From NCBI RefSeq assembly GCF_030297555.1, contig NZ_AP028136.1, positions 992,001 through 1,056,000 of the forward strand: 64,000 nucleotides of DNA, given 5' to 3'. A model generated the notes under the pieces. That model was not told the DNA's origin. It was given only the letters and a program-made list of their open reading frames with translations, and searched no databases. Position 1 is the first letter of the stretch. Every line of letters begins with the position of its first letter. This stretch comes from Polynucleobacter sp. HIN5 (lineage in GTDB: Bacteria; Pseudomonadota; Gammaproteobacteria; Burkholderiales; Burkholderiaceae). The position numbers were made by a program, and so were the translations under genes. Positions 28,542-41,279 of the stretch are shown here, piece after piece.

Positions 28542-29267
28542 TTAGCTAAAACGTAGAGTTTCTACGGTTTCCTTTTTACCCAAAAGCAATACATCTGCTT
28601 TACGTTTGGCAAAGAGTCCGACGCTAATCACGCCTGGAATTTGATTAATCGCCGCTTCAAGCGCGACTGGATCTTGAATGGATAAGCCATGGATATCTAA
28701 GATCCAACCCTTGTTATCGGTGAGGTAGGGTTGACCTTCGGCTTTACCGGATTTGATGAGCCTTAATTGAGCCTGCCCACCCAATGGGGTAAGCGCTTTA
28801 GTAACCGCTGTTTGTGCCAAAGGAATAATCTCGACCGGAAGAGGAAAGTGACCCAGCTGCTGCACCAGTTTGCTCTCATCGCAAATGCAGATAAAGTGTT
28901 GGGCCATGCTCGCAATAATCTTCTCGCGGGTTAACGCACCACCGCCACCTTTGATCATATGACCCTCTGGATTAATTTCATCGGCGCCATCTACATAGAT
29001 TGGCATGGGGTAGGATTGCTTTGCAATCGCATCAGGCAATTGATTGGCATCGACCACATGAAAGCCCAATTTGAGCAAACGCTCCGTGCTTGCCAGTGAA
29101 CTGGAGATCACTCCCGCAAAATAATCGCGGTGCGGTGCAAGTAGATCAATAAACCAGTTGGCGGTTGAGCCCGTCCCAATCCCCAAATACTGCCCCTTGG
29201 GCATAGCCCCAATGACATAGTCTTTGGCAGCCTGGGCAACGCGTTTCTTGAGATCGTCTTGGTTCAT
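28542..29267 (-). CDS. rpiA: Ribose-5-phosphate isomerase A
   Basis: Pentose phosphate pathway enzyme interconverting ribose 5-phosphate and ribulose 5-phosphate. The 241-residue length is slightly above the usual 220. Motifs include YLGIGTGSTANWFIDLL, YVDGADEINPEGHMIKGGG with the catalytic acidic residues, and ALTREKIIA. It is divergent from transaldolase, with only 47 bp between the two starts, so the two pathway genes share a control region. Confidence 0.97.
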   Translation of the reverse strand: MNQDDLKKRVAQAAKDYVIGAMPKGQYLGIGTGSTANWFIDLLAPHRDYFAGVISSSLASTERLLKLGFHVVDANQLPDAIAKQSYPMPIYVDGADEINPEGHMIKGGGGALTREKIIASMAQHFICICDESKLVQQLGHFPLPVEIIPLAQTAVTKALTPLGGQAQLRLIKSGKAEGQPYLTDNKGWILDIHGLSIQDPVALEAAINQIPGVISVGLFAKRKADVLLLGKKETVETLRFS

Positions 29268-29314
29268 GAAAGCAATGATACAGAAGGATATTCGCTATCA
29301 TATGCCATTACCTT

Positions 29315-30259
29315 ATGGACACATTAGCCCAACTCAAACGCTATACCACCGTGGTTGCTGATACTGGCGACTTTGAGCGGATACGCGCCTTTGCTCCGCA
29401 GGATGCAACCACTAATCCATCACTCATTCTCAAGGCGGTCTTACTGCCGGAGTATCAAGCCTTAGTTGCATCAGTGCAGCGTGATCATCCCAAGGCCTCC
29501 CCTACCCAATTAATTGATCGGATCTTAGTGGCATTTGGGGCGGAGATCCTGCGCATTGTGCCGGGTCGGGTCTCAACCGAAGTTGATGCACGTCTGTCCT
29601 TCGATACCGCTGCCACAATTGCGAAGGCCAAAGAAATCATGGCGCTTTACGCGGCACTGGGCATACCGCGCGAGCGGGTTTTAATCAAACTCGCTAGCAC
29701 CTGGGAGAGTATTGTGGCGGCTCGTGAGCTTGAGCAAGAAGGCATTCATTGCAATATGACCCTGCTTTTTTCGGTGGTACAAGCAGCAGCGTGCGCTGAT
29801 GCTGGAGCAAGATTAATTTCTCCATTTGTGGGGCGCATTAGCGATTGGTACAAGAAGTCGTTAGGCGATCAATGGTCTTCAGAGCAGTACGGGGGAGCCT
29901 ATGACCCCGGAGTGCAATCGGTGCGTAGTATCTATACCTATTACAAACACTTTGAGATTGAAACCGAGATCATGGGGGCGAGTTTTCGTAATACCAGCCA
30001 GATCTTGGAGCTTGCGGGTTGCGATCTCCTCACCATCAGCCCTGAACTCTTAGCTGAGCTGCAAGCCAGTACCGAGCCAGTGAGCCCGAAATTACTGGTT
30101 AGCGATGCTAAATCAGCCAATGTGGAGCCATTGAACTTGGATCAGGCAAGGTTTGGGAAGCTCTTAGCAGAGAACGCCATGGCCTCCGAGAAACTCCAAG
30201 AAGGTATTAAGGCCTTTTGTGCCGATATTGAGAAACTCGAGGCTTTGCTCATTCGTTGA
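29315..30259 (+). CDS. tal: Transaldolase
   Basis: Transfers a dihydroxyacetone unit between sugar phosphates in the non-oxidative pentose phosphate pathway. Motifs are [16 protein letters not shown] near the N-terminus, [18 protein letters not shown] with the Schiff-base Lys, and [19 protein letters not shown]. The 314-residue length is that of TalB. Its stop codon abuts the convergent rlmB stop without any gap. Confidence 0.97.
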   Translation: MDTLAQLKRYTTVVADTGDFERIRAFAPQDATTNPSLILKAVLLPEYQALVASVQRDHPKASPTQLIDRILVAFGAEILRIVPGRVSTEVDARLSFDTAATIAKAKEIMALYAALGIPRERVLIKLASTWESIVAARELEQEGIHCNMTLLFSVVQAAACADAGARLISPFVGRISDWYKKSLGDQWSSEQYGGAYDPGVQSVRSIYTYYKHFEIETEIMGASFRNTSQILELAGCDLLTISPELLAELQASTEPVSPKLLVSDAKSANVEPLNLDQARFGKLLAENAMASEKLQEGIKAFCADIEKLEALLIR

Positions 30260-31021
30260 TTACTTCTTCGGTGATTTAGCGTGTGCTCGTTGGCGGCGCG
30301 CCTCATACAGTGTCACACCAGTGGCCACTGAGACGTTCAAGCTCTCGACTGCCCCTTGCATCGGAATATGCACTAACTGATCGCAGGTCTCGCGGGTTAA
30401 ACGCCGCATACCCTCACCCTCTGCACCCATGACGATGGCAGTCGGTCCTTTGAGATCAACATCGTAAATCGATTCATCGGCCTCATCATCGGTACCGATG
30501 ATCCAAATCCCAAGCTCTTGCATCTCACGCATGGTTCTAGCAAGATTGGTCACCGTAATGATTGGGATCACCTCGGCAGCGCCACTAGCAACCTTACTCA
30601 CGGTGGCATTGATGCTGGCTGAGCGATCTTTGGGAACGATCACACCATGCACCCCTGCACCATCGGCTGCACGCAGGCAAGCGCCTAAGTTATGAGGGTC
30701 GGTAATGCCATCGAGCACCAAGAGTAAGGGTGGATCACTTTTGGTGTCCAAGCTATCTAATAGTTCTGGCAAGGTTCTTGCCACCGAGATGCCCTCGGCC
30801 ATCGCCACGATCCCCTGATGACGATCGTGGCCAGCAAGATTATGTAAGCGTTCGGCATTGGCAGTGTACAAACGCTTGCCCAAAATGGGCTCAGCTTGCT
30901 TGATGAAGTCCGCCATGCGACGATCGCGTCGGGCGGGATCGTAGTACACCGATTGAATACTCTGTGGATCAACCCGCAAACGCGTCTGCACCGCATGAAA
31001 TCCCAGTAGCAACTGCTTCAT
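30260..31021 (-). CDS. rlmB: 23S rRNA (guanosine-2251-2'-O)-methyltransferase RlmB
   Basis: SpoU-family SAM-dependent methyltransferase acting on 23S rRNA Gm2251. The N-terminal substrate-binding domain (1 to about 80) is followed by the trefoil-knot domain with [34 protein letters not shown] and [16 protein letters not shown]. The 253-residue length is normal. It overlaps the rnr stop by 4 bp; rnr-rlmB is a known conserved pair. Confidence 0.96.
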   Translation of the reverse strand: MKQLLLGFHAVQTRLRVDPQSIQSVYYDPARRDRRMADFIKQAEPILGKRLYTANAERLHNLAGHDRHQGIVAMAEGISVARTLPELLDSLDTKSDPPLLLVLDGITDPHNLGACLRAADGAGVHGVIVPKDRSASINATVSKVASGAAEVIPIITVTNLARTMREMQELGIWIIGTDDEADESIYDVDLKGPTAIVMGAEGEGMRRLTRETCDQLVHIPMQGAVESLNVSVATGVTLYEARRQRAHAKSPKK

Positions 31022-33345
31022 TTACGTTTGCCCTTATGGCTCTTACGACCGGTACCCTGACCCATCGATGACTGCCGCGCAGTCTTACCCGTTTTTGTCA
31101 TTGATTTCTTGCTGGCGGTAGCGGCCTCCCGCTTAGGCGCTTTCTCAGGAGGACGGGTTTTCTTGTGGGCCGCTTTTTTACTAGGCCGACCCGAGTCATT
31201 CGCTAAGATGGTTGGCTTAAAGCGCATACCATCGCGCTCATTGCTGCCATTGGCTTTCACGAGGCTGAACTCAATCTTGCGGGCATCGAGATCCACCCGA
31301 CTGACTAAAACGTGCAAGCGATCACCAATCCGATACCGAATCCCGGTGCGCTCCCCCCGTAACTCCTGGCGAGCCTCATCGTATTGGTAATAATCACCAC
31401 CCAACTCAGTAACGTGGACCATACCTTCCACAAATAAGCTCTCAAGCTGTACAAAGAGGCCAAAGTTCGCCACTCCGGTAATCGTGCCAGCATACTCTTG
31501 ACCCAAATGGTCGCGCATGTAATAGCACTTCAGCCAAGCCTCCACATCACGTGAGGCCTCATCAGCACGTCGCTCGTTGGCAGAGCAATGCACTCCAAAC
31601 TGAGCCCAGACAGCGAGTGCTGCACCCTCTTTGGATCCTTTAACGTTGCCTGCACGCTTAGACCTTCCCTTCGCATCCTGCTGTGACTGCTTCACAGCCG
31701 CAGCATTAGCCCGGCCCTGACCCTTACGAGGCATGGTGAGGTTCATGGGCACATCGTCTGGCAAATGCGGATGGTAGGCTTTCTTACTCAAGATCGCTTT
31801 GATCGAGCGATGTACTAAGAGATCGGGATAGCGTCGGATCGGGCTTGTGAAGTGAGCATACGCGGGATACGACAAGCCAAAATGGCCTTCGTTCTCTGGC
31901 TGGTAAATCGCTTGTTGCATCGACCGAAGAATCAACATCTGTAAGGTGCTAGCATCGGGCCGACCCTTGATCTCTTTCATGAGCTTTGAGAAGTCTTTGG
32001 GATGGGGCTTCTCGTTTCCGGTCAGATGCAAGCCAGTGGTTCGCAATACCTGCTTGAGGGTCTGCACTTTCTCGACCGAGGGTTCACCGTGCACTCGAAA
32101 GAGACTCAGATGCTCGTGCTTTTGCAAAAAATTAGCAGCACAGACGTTCGCGGTCAACATACACTCTTCAATCAAACGATGGGCGTCATTACGCAATCGG
32201 GGCTCAATGCGCAAGATCTTGCCGAGCTCATTACTGATGATCTGGGTCTCAACGGTCTCAAAATCAATCGCGCCTCGCTTCTCACGCGCAGCAAATAATA
32301 TTTTGTAGAGCTGGTAGAGGTGATTTAGTTGCTCATTAAACTGGGCAAAGCGTACTGCCTCAGGCCCACGAGTATTGCTTAAGATCTCCCAAACGGTATC
32401 GTAGGTAAAGCGCTGCGCTGAGTGCATCACACCTTGGTAAAACTGATACGCCAGAATCTCACCCTTTTGATCCACCACCGCATCGCAAACCATGCATAAA
32501 CGGTCGACTTCGGGATTGAGGGAGCAAAGACCATTGGAGATTTTCTCCGGTAGCATCGGGATCACTCTGCGAGGGAAATATACCGAGGTGGCCCGCAGTA
32601 ATGCATCCTTATCCAAAGGGTGGCCGGGCTTCACATAATGGGCAACATCAGCAATCGCCACAATCAAGCGCCAGGCTTTGGTTTGACCATACTGCACTGG
32701 CTCGCAATAGACCGCATCATCAAAGTCTCTGGCATCGGCACCATCGATCGTAATCAGTGGGATATCACGTAGATCAACCCGACCTTTGAGGTCTTCTTGC
32801 GTTACTTCATTCGGTAATGCTTCAGCTTCTTTTAAAGCGGCGGGTGAGAAAGTATGAGGCACACCATATTTACGAACCGCAATCTCGATCTCCATTCCAG
32901 GATCATCGATCTCACCCAAAACCTCTACGACTCGACCAACAGCCTGGCGATAACTATCGGGGTAATCAATGATCTCAACACTCACTACCTGGCCCAGTTT
33001 GGCCATACCTTGTCCACGGGGTGGGATCAGAATGTCGTGACCAATGCGCTTATCTTCAGGCGCCACAATCAGAACACCGTTCTCATTGAGTAGGCGTCCA
33101 ATGACTAGGCGATTGGCATGCACCAGCACTTCCACAATTTGACCCTCGGGACGCCCACGGCGATCCGTGCCTAGCACTCGTATCGAAACTCGGTCACCGT
33201 GCATCACCCGGGCCATCTCTCGCTCGGCGAGGAAGATATCCTCACCCCCATCATCGGGCACGACAAAGCCAAAGCCATCGCGGTGCCCCTGTACCGTGCC
33301 CATGCGATCGCTGTCGCGGGTAATGGGTGGATCCGATTTACGCAT
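31018..33345 (-). CDS. rnr: Ribonuclease R
   Basis: Processive 3'-5' exoribonuclease of the RNB family that degrades structured RNA. Order seen: cold-shock domains ([17 protein letters not shown]), the RNB catalytic domain with [15 protein letters not shown], and a C-terminal S1 domain ([20 protein letters not shown]). A Lys/Arg-rich tail rich in KKAxxK follows. An extra basic stretch of about 45 residues near 530-575 interrupts the RNB domain. ATG at 33345 is used; a TTG at 33360 would add five residues. The gene is divergent from tRNA-Leu. Confidence 0.96.
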   Translation of the reverse strand: MRKSDPPITRDSDRMGTVQGHRDGFGFVVPDDGGEDIFLAEREMARVMHGDRVSIRVLGTDRRGRPEGQIVEVLVHANRLVIGRLLNENGVLIVAPEDKRIGHDILIPPRGQGMAKLGQVVSVEIIDYPDSYRQAVGRVVEVLGEIDDPGMEIEIAVRKYGVPHTFSPAALKEAEALPNEVTQEDLKGRVDLRDIPLITIDGADARDFDDAVYCEPVQYGQTKAWRLIVAIADVAHYVKPGHPLDKDALLRATSVYFPRRVIPMLPEKISNGLCSLNPEVDRLCMVCDAVVDQKGEILAYQFYQGVMHSAQRFTYDTVWEILSNTRGPEAVRFAQFNEQLNHLYQLYKILFAAREKRGAIDFETVETQIISNELGKILRIEPRLRNDAHRLIEECMLTANVCAANFLQKHEHLSLFRVHGEPSVEKVQTLKQVLRTTGLHLTGNEKPHPKDFSKLMKEIKGRPDASTLQMLILRSMQQAIYQPENEGHFGLSYPAYAHFTSPIRRYPDLLVHRSIKAILSKKAYHPHLPDDVPMNLTMPRKGQGRANAAAVKQSQQDAKGRSKRAGNVKGSKEGAALAVWAQFGVHCSANERRADEASRDVEAWLKCYYMRDHLGQEYAGTITGVANFGLFVQLESLFVEGMVHVTELGGDYYQYDEARQELRGERTGIRYRIGDRLHVLVSRVDLDARKIEFSLVKANGSNERDGMRFKPTILANDSGRPSKKAAHKKTRPPEKAPKREAATASKKSMTKTGKTARQSSMGQGTGRKSHKGKRK

Positions 33346-33405
33346 GAACGGCTTTCGCAATTGAGGTCATTAGAGTGATTTGACCACAATGTGATGACTG
33401 CAACC

Positions 33406-33411
33406 TATAAT
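33406..33411 (+). promoter_or_regulatory. -10 box of the tRNA-Leu promoter
   Basis: A perfect TATAAT lies 8 bp before the first tRNA base. TTGACC at 33380-33385 is a -35 candidate, but the spacer would be 20 bp, so the -35 is uncertain. Confidence 0.55.
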
Positions 33412-33419
33412 GCAGAGAT

Positions 33420-33506
33420 GCCCAAATGGCGAAATTGGTAGACGCACCAGCTTCAGGTGCTGGCGATCGAAAGGTTGTGGAGGTTCGAGTCCTCTTTTGG
33501 GCACCA
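33420..33506 (+). tRNA. tRNA-Leu (anticodon CAG)
   Basis: An 87-nt cloverleaf including an encoded CCA. The acceptor stem is GCCCAAA (33420-33426) / TTTGGGC (33496-33502), discriminator A, then CCA. The anticodon stem CCAGC/GCTGG encloses TTCAGGT, so the anticodon is CAG, reading CUG leucine codons. A long variable arm and the GGTTCGAGTCC T-arm are as expected for a class II tRNA. Confidence 0.97.
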
Positions 33507-33528
33507 CCTGATCTCATCAGGTCATTTT
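33507..33528 (+). terminator. Short terminator after tRNA-Leu
   Basis: CCTGAT (33507-33512), CTC loop, ATCAGG (33516-33521), then TCATTTT. The stem is short but starts directly after the CCA end. Confidence 0.55.
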
Positions 33529-33554
33529 GGCATGATTGTTTTTTTGGCATGATT
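33525..33554. repeat. 13-bp direct repeat upstream of the MHS transporter
   Basis: TTTTGGCATGATT occurs at 33525-33537 and again at 33542-33554, with a 17-bp period. It fills the space between the tRNA terminator and the transporter start. It may be a small local duplication or a binding site. Confidence 0.6.
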
Positions 33555-33567
33555 ACAAGCACTATTT

Positions 33568-36201
<2,634 letters not shown>

Positions 36202-36242
36202 TCATTTTTTATTGATTTAGCCTAATTGTAGTGATCAAGCCA

Positions 36243-37418
36243 CTAGGCACGTGATTTTAGTTCCCAGCCCGCGCCCTGCTTAATGAGCTCGCGTTGGCAC
36301 TCAAACTCTTCAGAATGTGCGTTATCCCCTTTGTGAACCTGGATCACCACCTCACCCTCGGCGCGTAACTCTGCAATGCGACGGTTTAAGGCGGGGTCAT
36401 CCGACCATGGCGCCAGAATAGCCTGGCGCTTTACTGAAATTGTCGATAGATCGGCAAGTGTGAGCAAGTCGAGTGAGAACCCCGTGGCAGGACGTGAACG
36501 ACCAAAGGCTTGGCCCACATGGTCATAGCGACCTCCCCGTGCAATCGGTTGAGGTAAACCATCGACATAGGCGGCAAACATCACGCCACTGTGGTACTGG
36601 TAGCCACGCAAATCCGCCAGATCCAGTGAAAGCTCAAGATGGTTCGATAAGCGACTGGTCGCTTCAATCAAACGCTCTAGGTCTTTGAGAGACTGCTCAA
36701 TCATGGGCTGATTGGGTAATGCCAAGGGACCAGAACGAGCATTGGCTAAGACCTCGGCACAGGTTCCATTAAGTTGCAGTAAGGCTAATAGGGGTTTACT
36801 AATTGAGGGGGCAAACTGGCTCACCCATTGAGTGAGGCTTGGCCGGTCTTTGGTTTGCAATAAGGTGTAAAGGGTCTCGGTATCAGCATGACTTAGTACT
36901 AAATCGCCTAAGATTCCTTTGAGAACTCCGGCATGCGAGAGATCCAAATAGATCTTGCTAATCCCAGCTTGGCTGAGTGTTTTCAGAAGAAGTTGGATCG
37001 CCTCGAAATCGGCTTCCCACCCAGCATACCCATAGATCTCGGCACCCAGTTGCAACTCCTCACGCGAGGTTGAGCCTGGCGGTGTGCGCACGCGCGCGAC
37101 TGATCCCGCGTAGCACAGACGGGTCACACCTTCACGATTAAGAAGGTGCGCATCAATACGCGCTACTTGAGGTGTGATGTCAGCACGCAAGCCTAAGGTG
37201 CGGCCAGAGAGCTGATCAACGAGCTTGAAGGTCTGTAAATTAAGATCGGACCCCGTACCCGTCAAGAGCGAATCCAAGAATTCCAGTAACGGCGGGCTAA
37301 CTAGCTCGTAACCATAAGACTGATACAGATCGAGTGAGCGACGCCGCAACTCCTCGATCTTGCGAGCCCGGGCTGGCAATACGTCAGCAATATCTTCGGG
37401 CAATAACCAACGGTTCAT
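36243..37418 (-). CDS. hisZ: ATP phosphoribosyltransferase regulatory subunit
   Basis: A catalytically inactive histidyl-tRNA-synthetase paralogue of 391 residues that activates the short-form HisG in histidine synthesis. Class II synthetase-like blocks are visible (GYELVSPPLLEFLDSLLTG, LGLRADITPQVARIDAH and ARGGRYDHVGQAFGRSRP). The anticodon-binding domain of true HisS is lacking, and true hisS is present at 44485-45771. The position between hflC and purA is a known betaproteobacterial order. Confidence 0.95.
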   Translation of the reverse strand: MNRWLLPEDIADVLPARARKIEELRRRSLDLYQSYGYELVSPPLLEFLDSLLTGTGSDLNLQTFKLVDQLSGRTLGLRADITPQVARIDAHLLNREGVTRLCYAGSVARVRTPPGSTSREELQLGAEIYGYAGWEADFEAIQLLLKTLSQAGISKIYLDLSHAGVLKGILGDLVLSHADTETLYTLLQTKDRPSLTQWVSQFAPSISKPLLALLQLNGTCAEVLANARSGPLALPNQPMIEQSLKDLERLIEATSRLSNHLELSLDLADLRGYQYHSGVMFAAYVDGLPQPIARGGRYDHVGQAFGRSRPATGFSLDLLTLADLSTISVKRQAILAPWSDDPALNRRIAELRAEGEVVIQVHKGDNAHSEEFECQRELIKQGAGWELKSRA

Positions 37419-37429
37419 GGTGAACTCGA

Positions 37430-38299
37430 TTAATTCTTCTTCTGCATGAACCGGAAGAAATCATTGCTCGGCTCGATCACCATTACGTCTTTCTTATCCT
37501 TGAAGGAATTACGATAAGCCTCAAGGCTTCGATAGAACTGAGCAAATTGCGGGTCACGGTTAAAGGCATCTGCGTATAAAGCCGTGGCACGCGCATCTCC
37601 CGCCCCCTTAATCCGCTGAGCATCACGATAAGCCTCTGCCAAAATCACATCGCGCTGACGCTCTGCACTCGCCCGAATCTTGTCCGACTCTGCCGCACCC
37701 GTGGATCGCAACTCGTTGGCAACCCGTTTGCGCTCTGCTTCCATCCGGCGATAAACCGAGTCACTAATCTCAGCAAGCAAGTCAATTCGCTTGAGGCGCA
37801 CATCCACGATCTCAACACCAATCGCTTTGGCATCATCCTCAACTTTTTTCTGGATGCCCTGCATGACCTGATCACGCTGCTCTGAAATAATCTCGCGGAT
37901 GGTACGTTTAGTGAACTCCTCGTTTAACGCCGAACGAATCAGTTGGTTCATCCGATCGGTGGCTAAGCGCTCATCACCACGAAAGCTCACAAAGAACTTG
38001 AGGGGATCGATAATGCGCCACTTCACATATGAATCCACCAAGAGGTTTTTCTTCTCAGCAGTGATGAAGCGTTCAGCATCGGGGTTATCAATCGTCATAA
38101 TGCGACGATCAAAGAAGATCACATTTTGGAATGGTGCAGGTAACTTGAACTGCAAACCAGGTTGTTCAATTACTCGCACAATTTGACCGAAGGCAAAGAC
38201 CACAGCAAATTTACGTTGATCAACCACAAAAATGCAGGAACTAATCAAATAAAAGGCAAGGACTAGACCCACTATAAGACCAAGGAGACGATTAGGCAT
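37430..38299 (-). CDS. hflC: Protease modulator HflC
   Basis: Inner-membrane SPFH (band 7) protein that forms a complex with HflK and controls the FtsH protease. One N-terminal membrane segment (LIVGLVLAFYLISSCIFVV) is followed by the SPFH domain, with its large part on the periplasmic side. A coiled coil follows with repeats like RVANELRSTGAAESDKIRASA. The 289-residue length is close to other HflC proteins. It starts 20 bp after hflK. Confidence 0.95.
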   Translation of the reverse strand: MPNRLLGLIVGLVLAFYLISSCIFVVDQRKFAVVFAFGQIVRVIEQPGLQFKLPAPFQNVIFFDRRIMTIDNPDAERFITAEKKNLLVDSYVKWRIIDPLKFFVSFRGDERLATDRMNQLIRSALNEEFTKRTIREIISEQRDQVMQGIQKKVEDDAKAIGVEIVDVRLKRIDLLAEISDSVYRRMEAERKRVANELRSTGAAESDKIRASAERQRDVILAEAYRDAQRIKGAGDARATALYADAFNRDPQFAQFYRSLEAYRNSFKDKKDVMVIEPSNDFFRFMQKKN

Positions 38300-38319
38300 G
38301 ATGACTTTTTCCTCGATTC

Positions 38320-39726
38320 TTAACGATCACCACGATCGCGACTCCGCAATCCATCCCGTTTCTCGGGGCTACGCTCCGCGGGGGATGGTGTGGCATTGGG
38401 GGCTGGACTAGAGATGGCATTTGGTGAAACGACGCCTGGCAATGTGGCGCCTTGCACTTGTGCAGCCTGCTGCGCTTCGGTAGTCACTTGATTAATGATC
38501 TTGTCAAGCGGTAGGTATAACAGGCTATTACTCTTCGTGGTGTCCACTAAGACCTTAGAGACATTGTTATAAATTTCTTTCATGGTATCGATGTACATCC
38601 GATCGCGGGTCACCTGTGGGGCCTTCGCGTACTCACTGTAAATTTGTTTAAAGCGCAAGGCATCACCTTCAGCCATCGCAGAGACACGTGCACGATAACC
38701 TTCCGCCTCTTGGATCAATCGTGCTGCAGTCCCTTTGGCACGTGGCAGGATGTCATTGGCATACGCCTCGCCCTCACTCTTGAGACGCTCACGATCTTGA
38801 CCAGCCTTCACCGCATCATCAAATGCCGCTTGTACTTGCTCAGGCGGTTGCACGTTTTGTACGGTGACGCTGGTAACAAAAATACCGGCTTTATAACTAT
38901 CCAAGATCTTCTGAATATCCATGGCAAGATCGATGGCGATCTTCTCACGACCTTCGTATAACACCGTATCCATCTTGCTGCGTCCCACAATCTCGCGCAC
39001 CGCGGTCTCTGCTGCTTGAATCACGGCCATGTCTGGATCACGATTATTAAAGAGATACTCCATCGGATCTTTTAAGCGGTACTGAACTGCAAAACGGACA
39101 TCAATGATGTTCTCATCTTCGGTCAGCATTGAAGAATCTTTTTGATTGGTACCCTTGATCATCACCGAGCGACCAATCTCAACCGAACGCACGGCTGACA
39201 AGTTCACGGTCTCGGTTGATTGAATCGGCCAAGGCATCCGCCAGTTAATACCAGGGCGCGCCGTGTAATCGTACTTACCAAAGGTGAGAACGACACCCGC
39301 TTGACCTTCCTGAATCATGAAGAAACCGCTAAAGAGCCACACTAGGGTCACAATGACCAAGGCACCTAAACTAGCCGTCTTGGGGTTAAATCCTTCGACA
39401 TTAAATTGCGGTGGTTTACGACCACCGCCACTTGGTGGCTGACCGCCACCGGATGGCCGCTTTTTGCCACCAAACATATTATTTAACTTGTCATTGAAAT
39501 CGCGCCAGAGATCATCCAAATCGGGCGGTCCATTTTCAGGGCGGCGATTACCTTGGGGTTGCTGATTGGGTTGAGCCTGATCACCACCCTCTTTAGGATC
39601 TTTATCCCCTTTGGGCGCTTGGTAGTTATTTCCCCAGCCAGGATCATTGACGGAGAAAAACCCTCTAAAGTAGTCACCTACTTTATGGAGTGTTTGGCGA
39701 ATAGTTTCGGGTCGAATGGAAATCAA
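38320..39726 (-). CDS. hflK: FtsH protease activity modulator HflK
   Basis: Partner of HflC. A Gly/Pro/Lys-rich cytoplasmic N-terminus (residues 25-125, with DPGWGNN) precedes one membrane segment (LGALVIVTLVWLFSGFFMI). The SPFH domain and a coiled coil follow, then a Pro/Ala/Ser tail. The only plausible start is a TTG at 39726 inside the 3' end of hflX: no ATG or GTG occurs in frame before about codon 88, and an in-frame stop lies just upstream. The resulting 44-bp overlap suggests translation coupled to hflX. Confidence 0.93.
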   Translation of the reverse strand: MISIRPETIRQTLHKVGDYFRGFFSVNDPGWGNNYQAPKGDKDPKEGGDQAQPNQQPQGNRRPENGPPDLDDLWRDFNDKLNNMFGGKKRPSGGGQPPSGGGRKPPQFNVEGFNPKTASLGALVIVTLVWLFSGFFMIQEGQAGVVLTFGKYDYTARPGINWRMPWPIQSTETVNLSAVRSVEIGRSVMIKGTNQKDSSMLTEDENIIDVRFAVQYRLKDPMEYLFNNRDPDMAVIQAAETAVREIVGRSKMDTVLYEGREKIAIDLAMDIQKILDSYKAGIFVTSVTVQNVQPPEQVQAAFDDAVKAGQDRERLKSEGEAYANDILPRAKGTAARLIQEAEGYRARVSAMAEGDALRFKQIYSEYAKAPQVTRDRMYIDTMKEIYNNVSKVLVDTTKSNSLLYLPLDKIINQVTTEAQQAAQVQGATLPGVVSPNAISSPAPNATPSPAERSPEKRDGLRSRDRGDR

Positions 39727-40939
39727 AATCAGCGGTTTCTGGTCTATCGGTTAATGGTTGGAGCAGATCGCCATGCGCCTTCTGATGGTGGACGTCAGCG
39801 TGCTCAACCTTTAGTTTATCAGTCCTGTGCGCAAACTCGCATAGACACTCGCGCAGGAGGTCTAAACCCATGCCGGCCTGAGCGGATATAAAGACCTTGT
39901 AGGGCACTCCATGGATATCGCGCTCAATATGGGCGCCCTTCGTAAAGGTCTGAGGCATCAAATCAATTTTGTTCATGACCTCTAAGCGCGGGATACCATC
40001 CGCCCCAATTTCTTTGAGGACCGCCTCCACTTGAGCCTGCTGCTCCTTGGCAACCGGACTACAGGCGTCGATCACATGCACGATCAAATCGGCATGCACC
40101 GTTTCGTCAAGCGTGGCCCGAAAGGCTTCCACCAGCTGATGGGGTAGCTCACGAATAAATCCCACAGTATCAGAAAGGACAATTTGTCGCCCCTCCTCTA
40201 AGTGAACCCGTCTGGAAGTGGTATCCAAGGTGGCAAACAGCTGATCAGCAGCATAGGTACCAGCTTTAGTGAGCGCATTAAATAAAGTGGACTTACCGGC
40301 ATTGGTATATCCCACCAATGACACCGAGAACACCTCATTGCGAGCACGTGCCCGCCGTTGTGTGCGCTGCTGACGTTGCAACTTTGCAAGCTCTGCCTCT
40401 AAGCGTTTTGCTTTGGTGGCGAGCATCCGGCGATCCAATTCCATCTGGGTCTCACCCGGTCCACCACGCAGACCAATACCACCCTTTTGACGCTCCAAGT
40501 GACTCCAGGCGCGCACCAGCCGTGACATGCGATAGCGCACATTGGCGAGCTCCACTTGGGTCTTACCCAAATGACTCTTCGCACGTTGGGCAAAGATATC
40601 CAGAATCAGCCCGGTGCGATCGATCACATGCTTGCCCAGATGCCGTTCAAGATTGCGTTGTTGGGTTGGTGAAATCGCATGATTAACAATCGCAAGTTCA
40701 GCATCGTGCTCCTTCATGGCCCGAAGCAATTCATTGGCTTTACCCGAACGAATAAATAAGGAAGGATCAACACTGCCGCGGCGACCAATCACCGAGGCAC
40801 TTGGAATGGAACCGGCACTCTCTGCCAAGAGTGCAAGCTCGGCCATGCTTTCTGGGAAATCGTCTTTGCCGGTATCAATTCCAACCAATACCGCGCGGAC
40901 CTCCTCGACTCCGGTGTTATGCAGCTGGAGCGTCCTCAT
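39683..40939 (-). CDS. hflX: Ribosome-associated GTPase HflX
   Basis: GTPase that binds 50S subunits and splits stalled ribosomes in the family. The N-terminal HflX domain includes [19 protein letters not shown], and a Lys/Arg-rich helix links to the G domain. G1 is [16 protein letters not shown]3 is [12 protein letters not shown] and G4 is MNKIDL. The 418-residue length is normal. The start lies 23 bp inside hfq. Gene order hfq-hflX-hflK-hflC matches E. coli. Confidence 0.96.
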   Translation of the reverse strand: MRTLQLHNTGVEEVRAVLVGIDTGKDDFPESMAELALLAESAGSIPSASVIGRRGSVDPSLFIRSGKANELLRAMKEHDAELAIVNHAISPTQQRNLERHLGKHVIDRTGLILDIFAQRAKSHLGKTQVELANVRYRMSRLVRAWSHLERQKGGIGLRGGPGETQMELDRRMLATKAKRLEAELAKLQRQQRTQRRARARNEVFSVSLVGYTNAGKSTLFNALTKAGTYAADQLFATLDTTSRRVHLEEGRQIVLSDTVGFIRELPHQLVEAFRATLDETVHADLIVHVIDACSPVAKEQQAQVEAVLKEIGADGIPRLEVMNKIDLMPQTFTKGAHIERDIHGVPYKVFISAQAGMGLDLLRECLCEFAHRTDKLKVEHADVHHQKAHGDLLQPLTDRPETADFDFHSTRNYSPNTP

Positions 40940-41165
40940 CGTCTGCCCTAAAGCTCACAGCTCGGGCGGGTACCACAGTCGATATCGCATGTTTGTAAAC
41001 CATTTGGGTCACGGTATTGCGTAACAGAATCACGTATTGATCGAAGGACTCCACATTGCCTTGCAACTTAATTCCGTTCACCAAATAAATGGATACTGGA
41101 ATGTGCTCTTTACGCAAGGCATTGAGGAAAGGGTCCTGCAGCAACTGGACTTGTTTGGTATTCAT
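40917..41165 (-). CDS. hfq: RNA chaperone Hfq
   Basis: A hexameric Sm-like RNA-binding protein of 82 residues that pairs small RNAs with mRNAs. The Sm1 motif is seen in [20 protein letters not shown] and Sm2 in [15 protein letters not shown]. The short C-terminus [11 protein letters not shown] ends in acidic residues. AAGGAG precedes the ATG. A 114-bp gap separates it from der, so it may have its own promoter. Confidence 0.98.
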   Translation of the reverse strand: MNTKQVQLLQDPFLNALRKEHIPVSIYLVNGIKLQGNVESFDQYVILLRNTVTQMVYKHAISTVVPARAVSFRADDEDAPAA

Positions 41166-41279
41166 ACTGCTCCTTAATCGTTTTTTAAGTTAGGGAGTCT
41201 TGCTTTTGTATACAACACGGATGGTTTCTATAAGGATATTAACCTTAAATAATGGATTTCTCTATTTGTGTGACAAATC

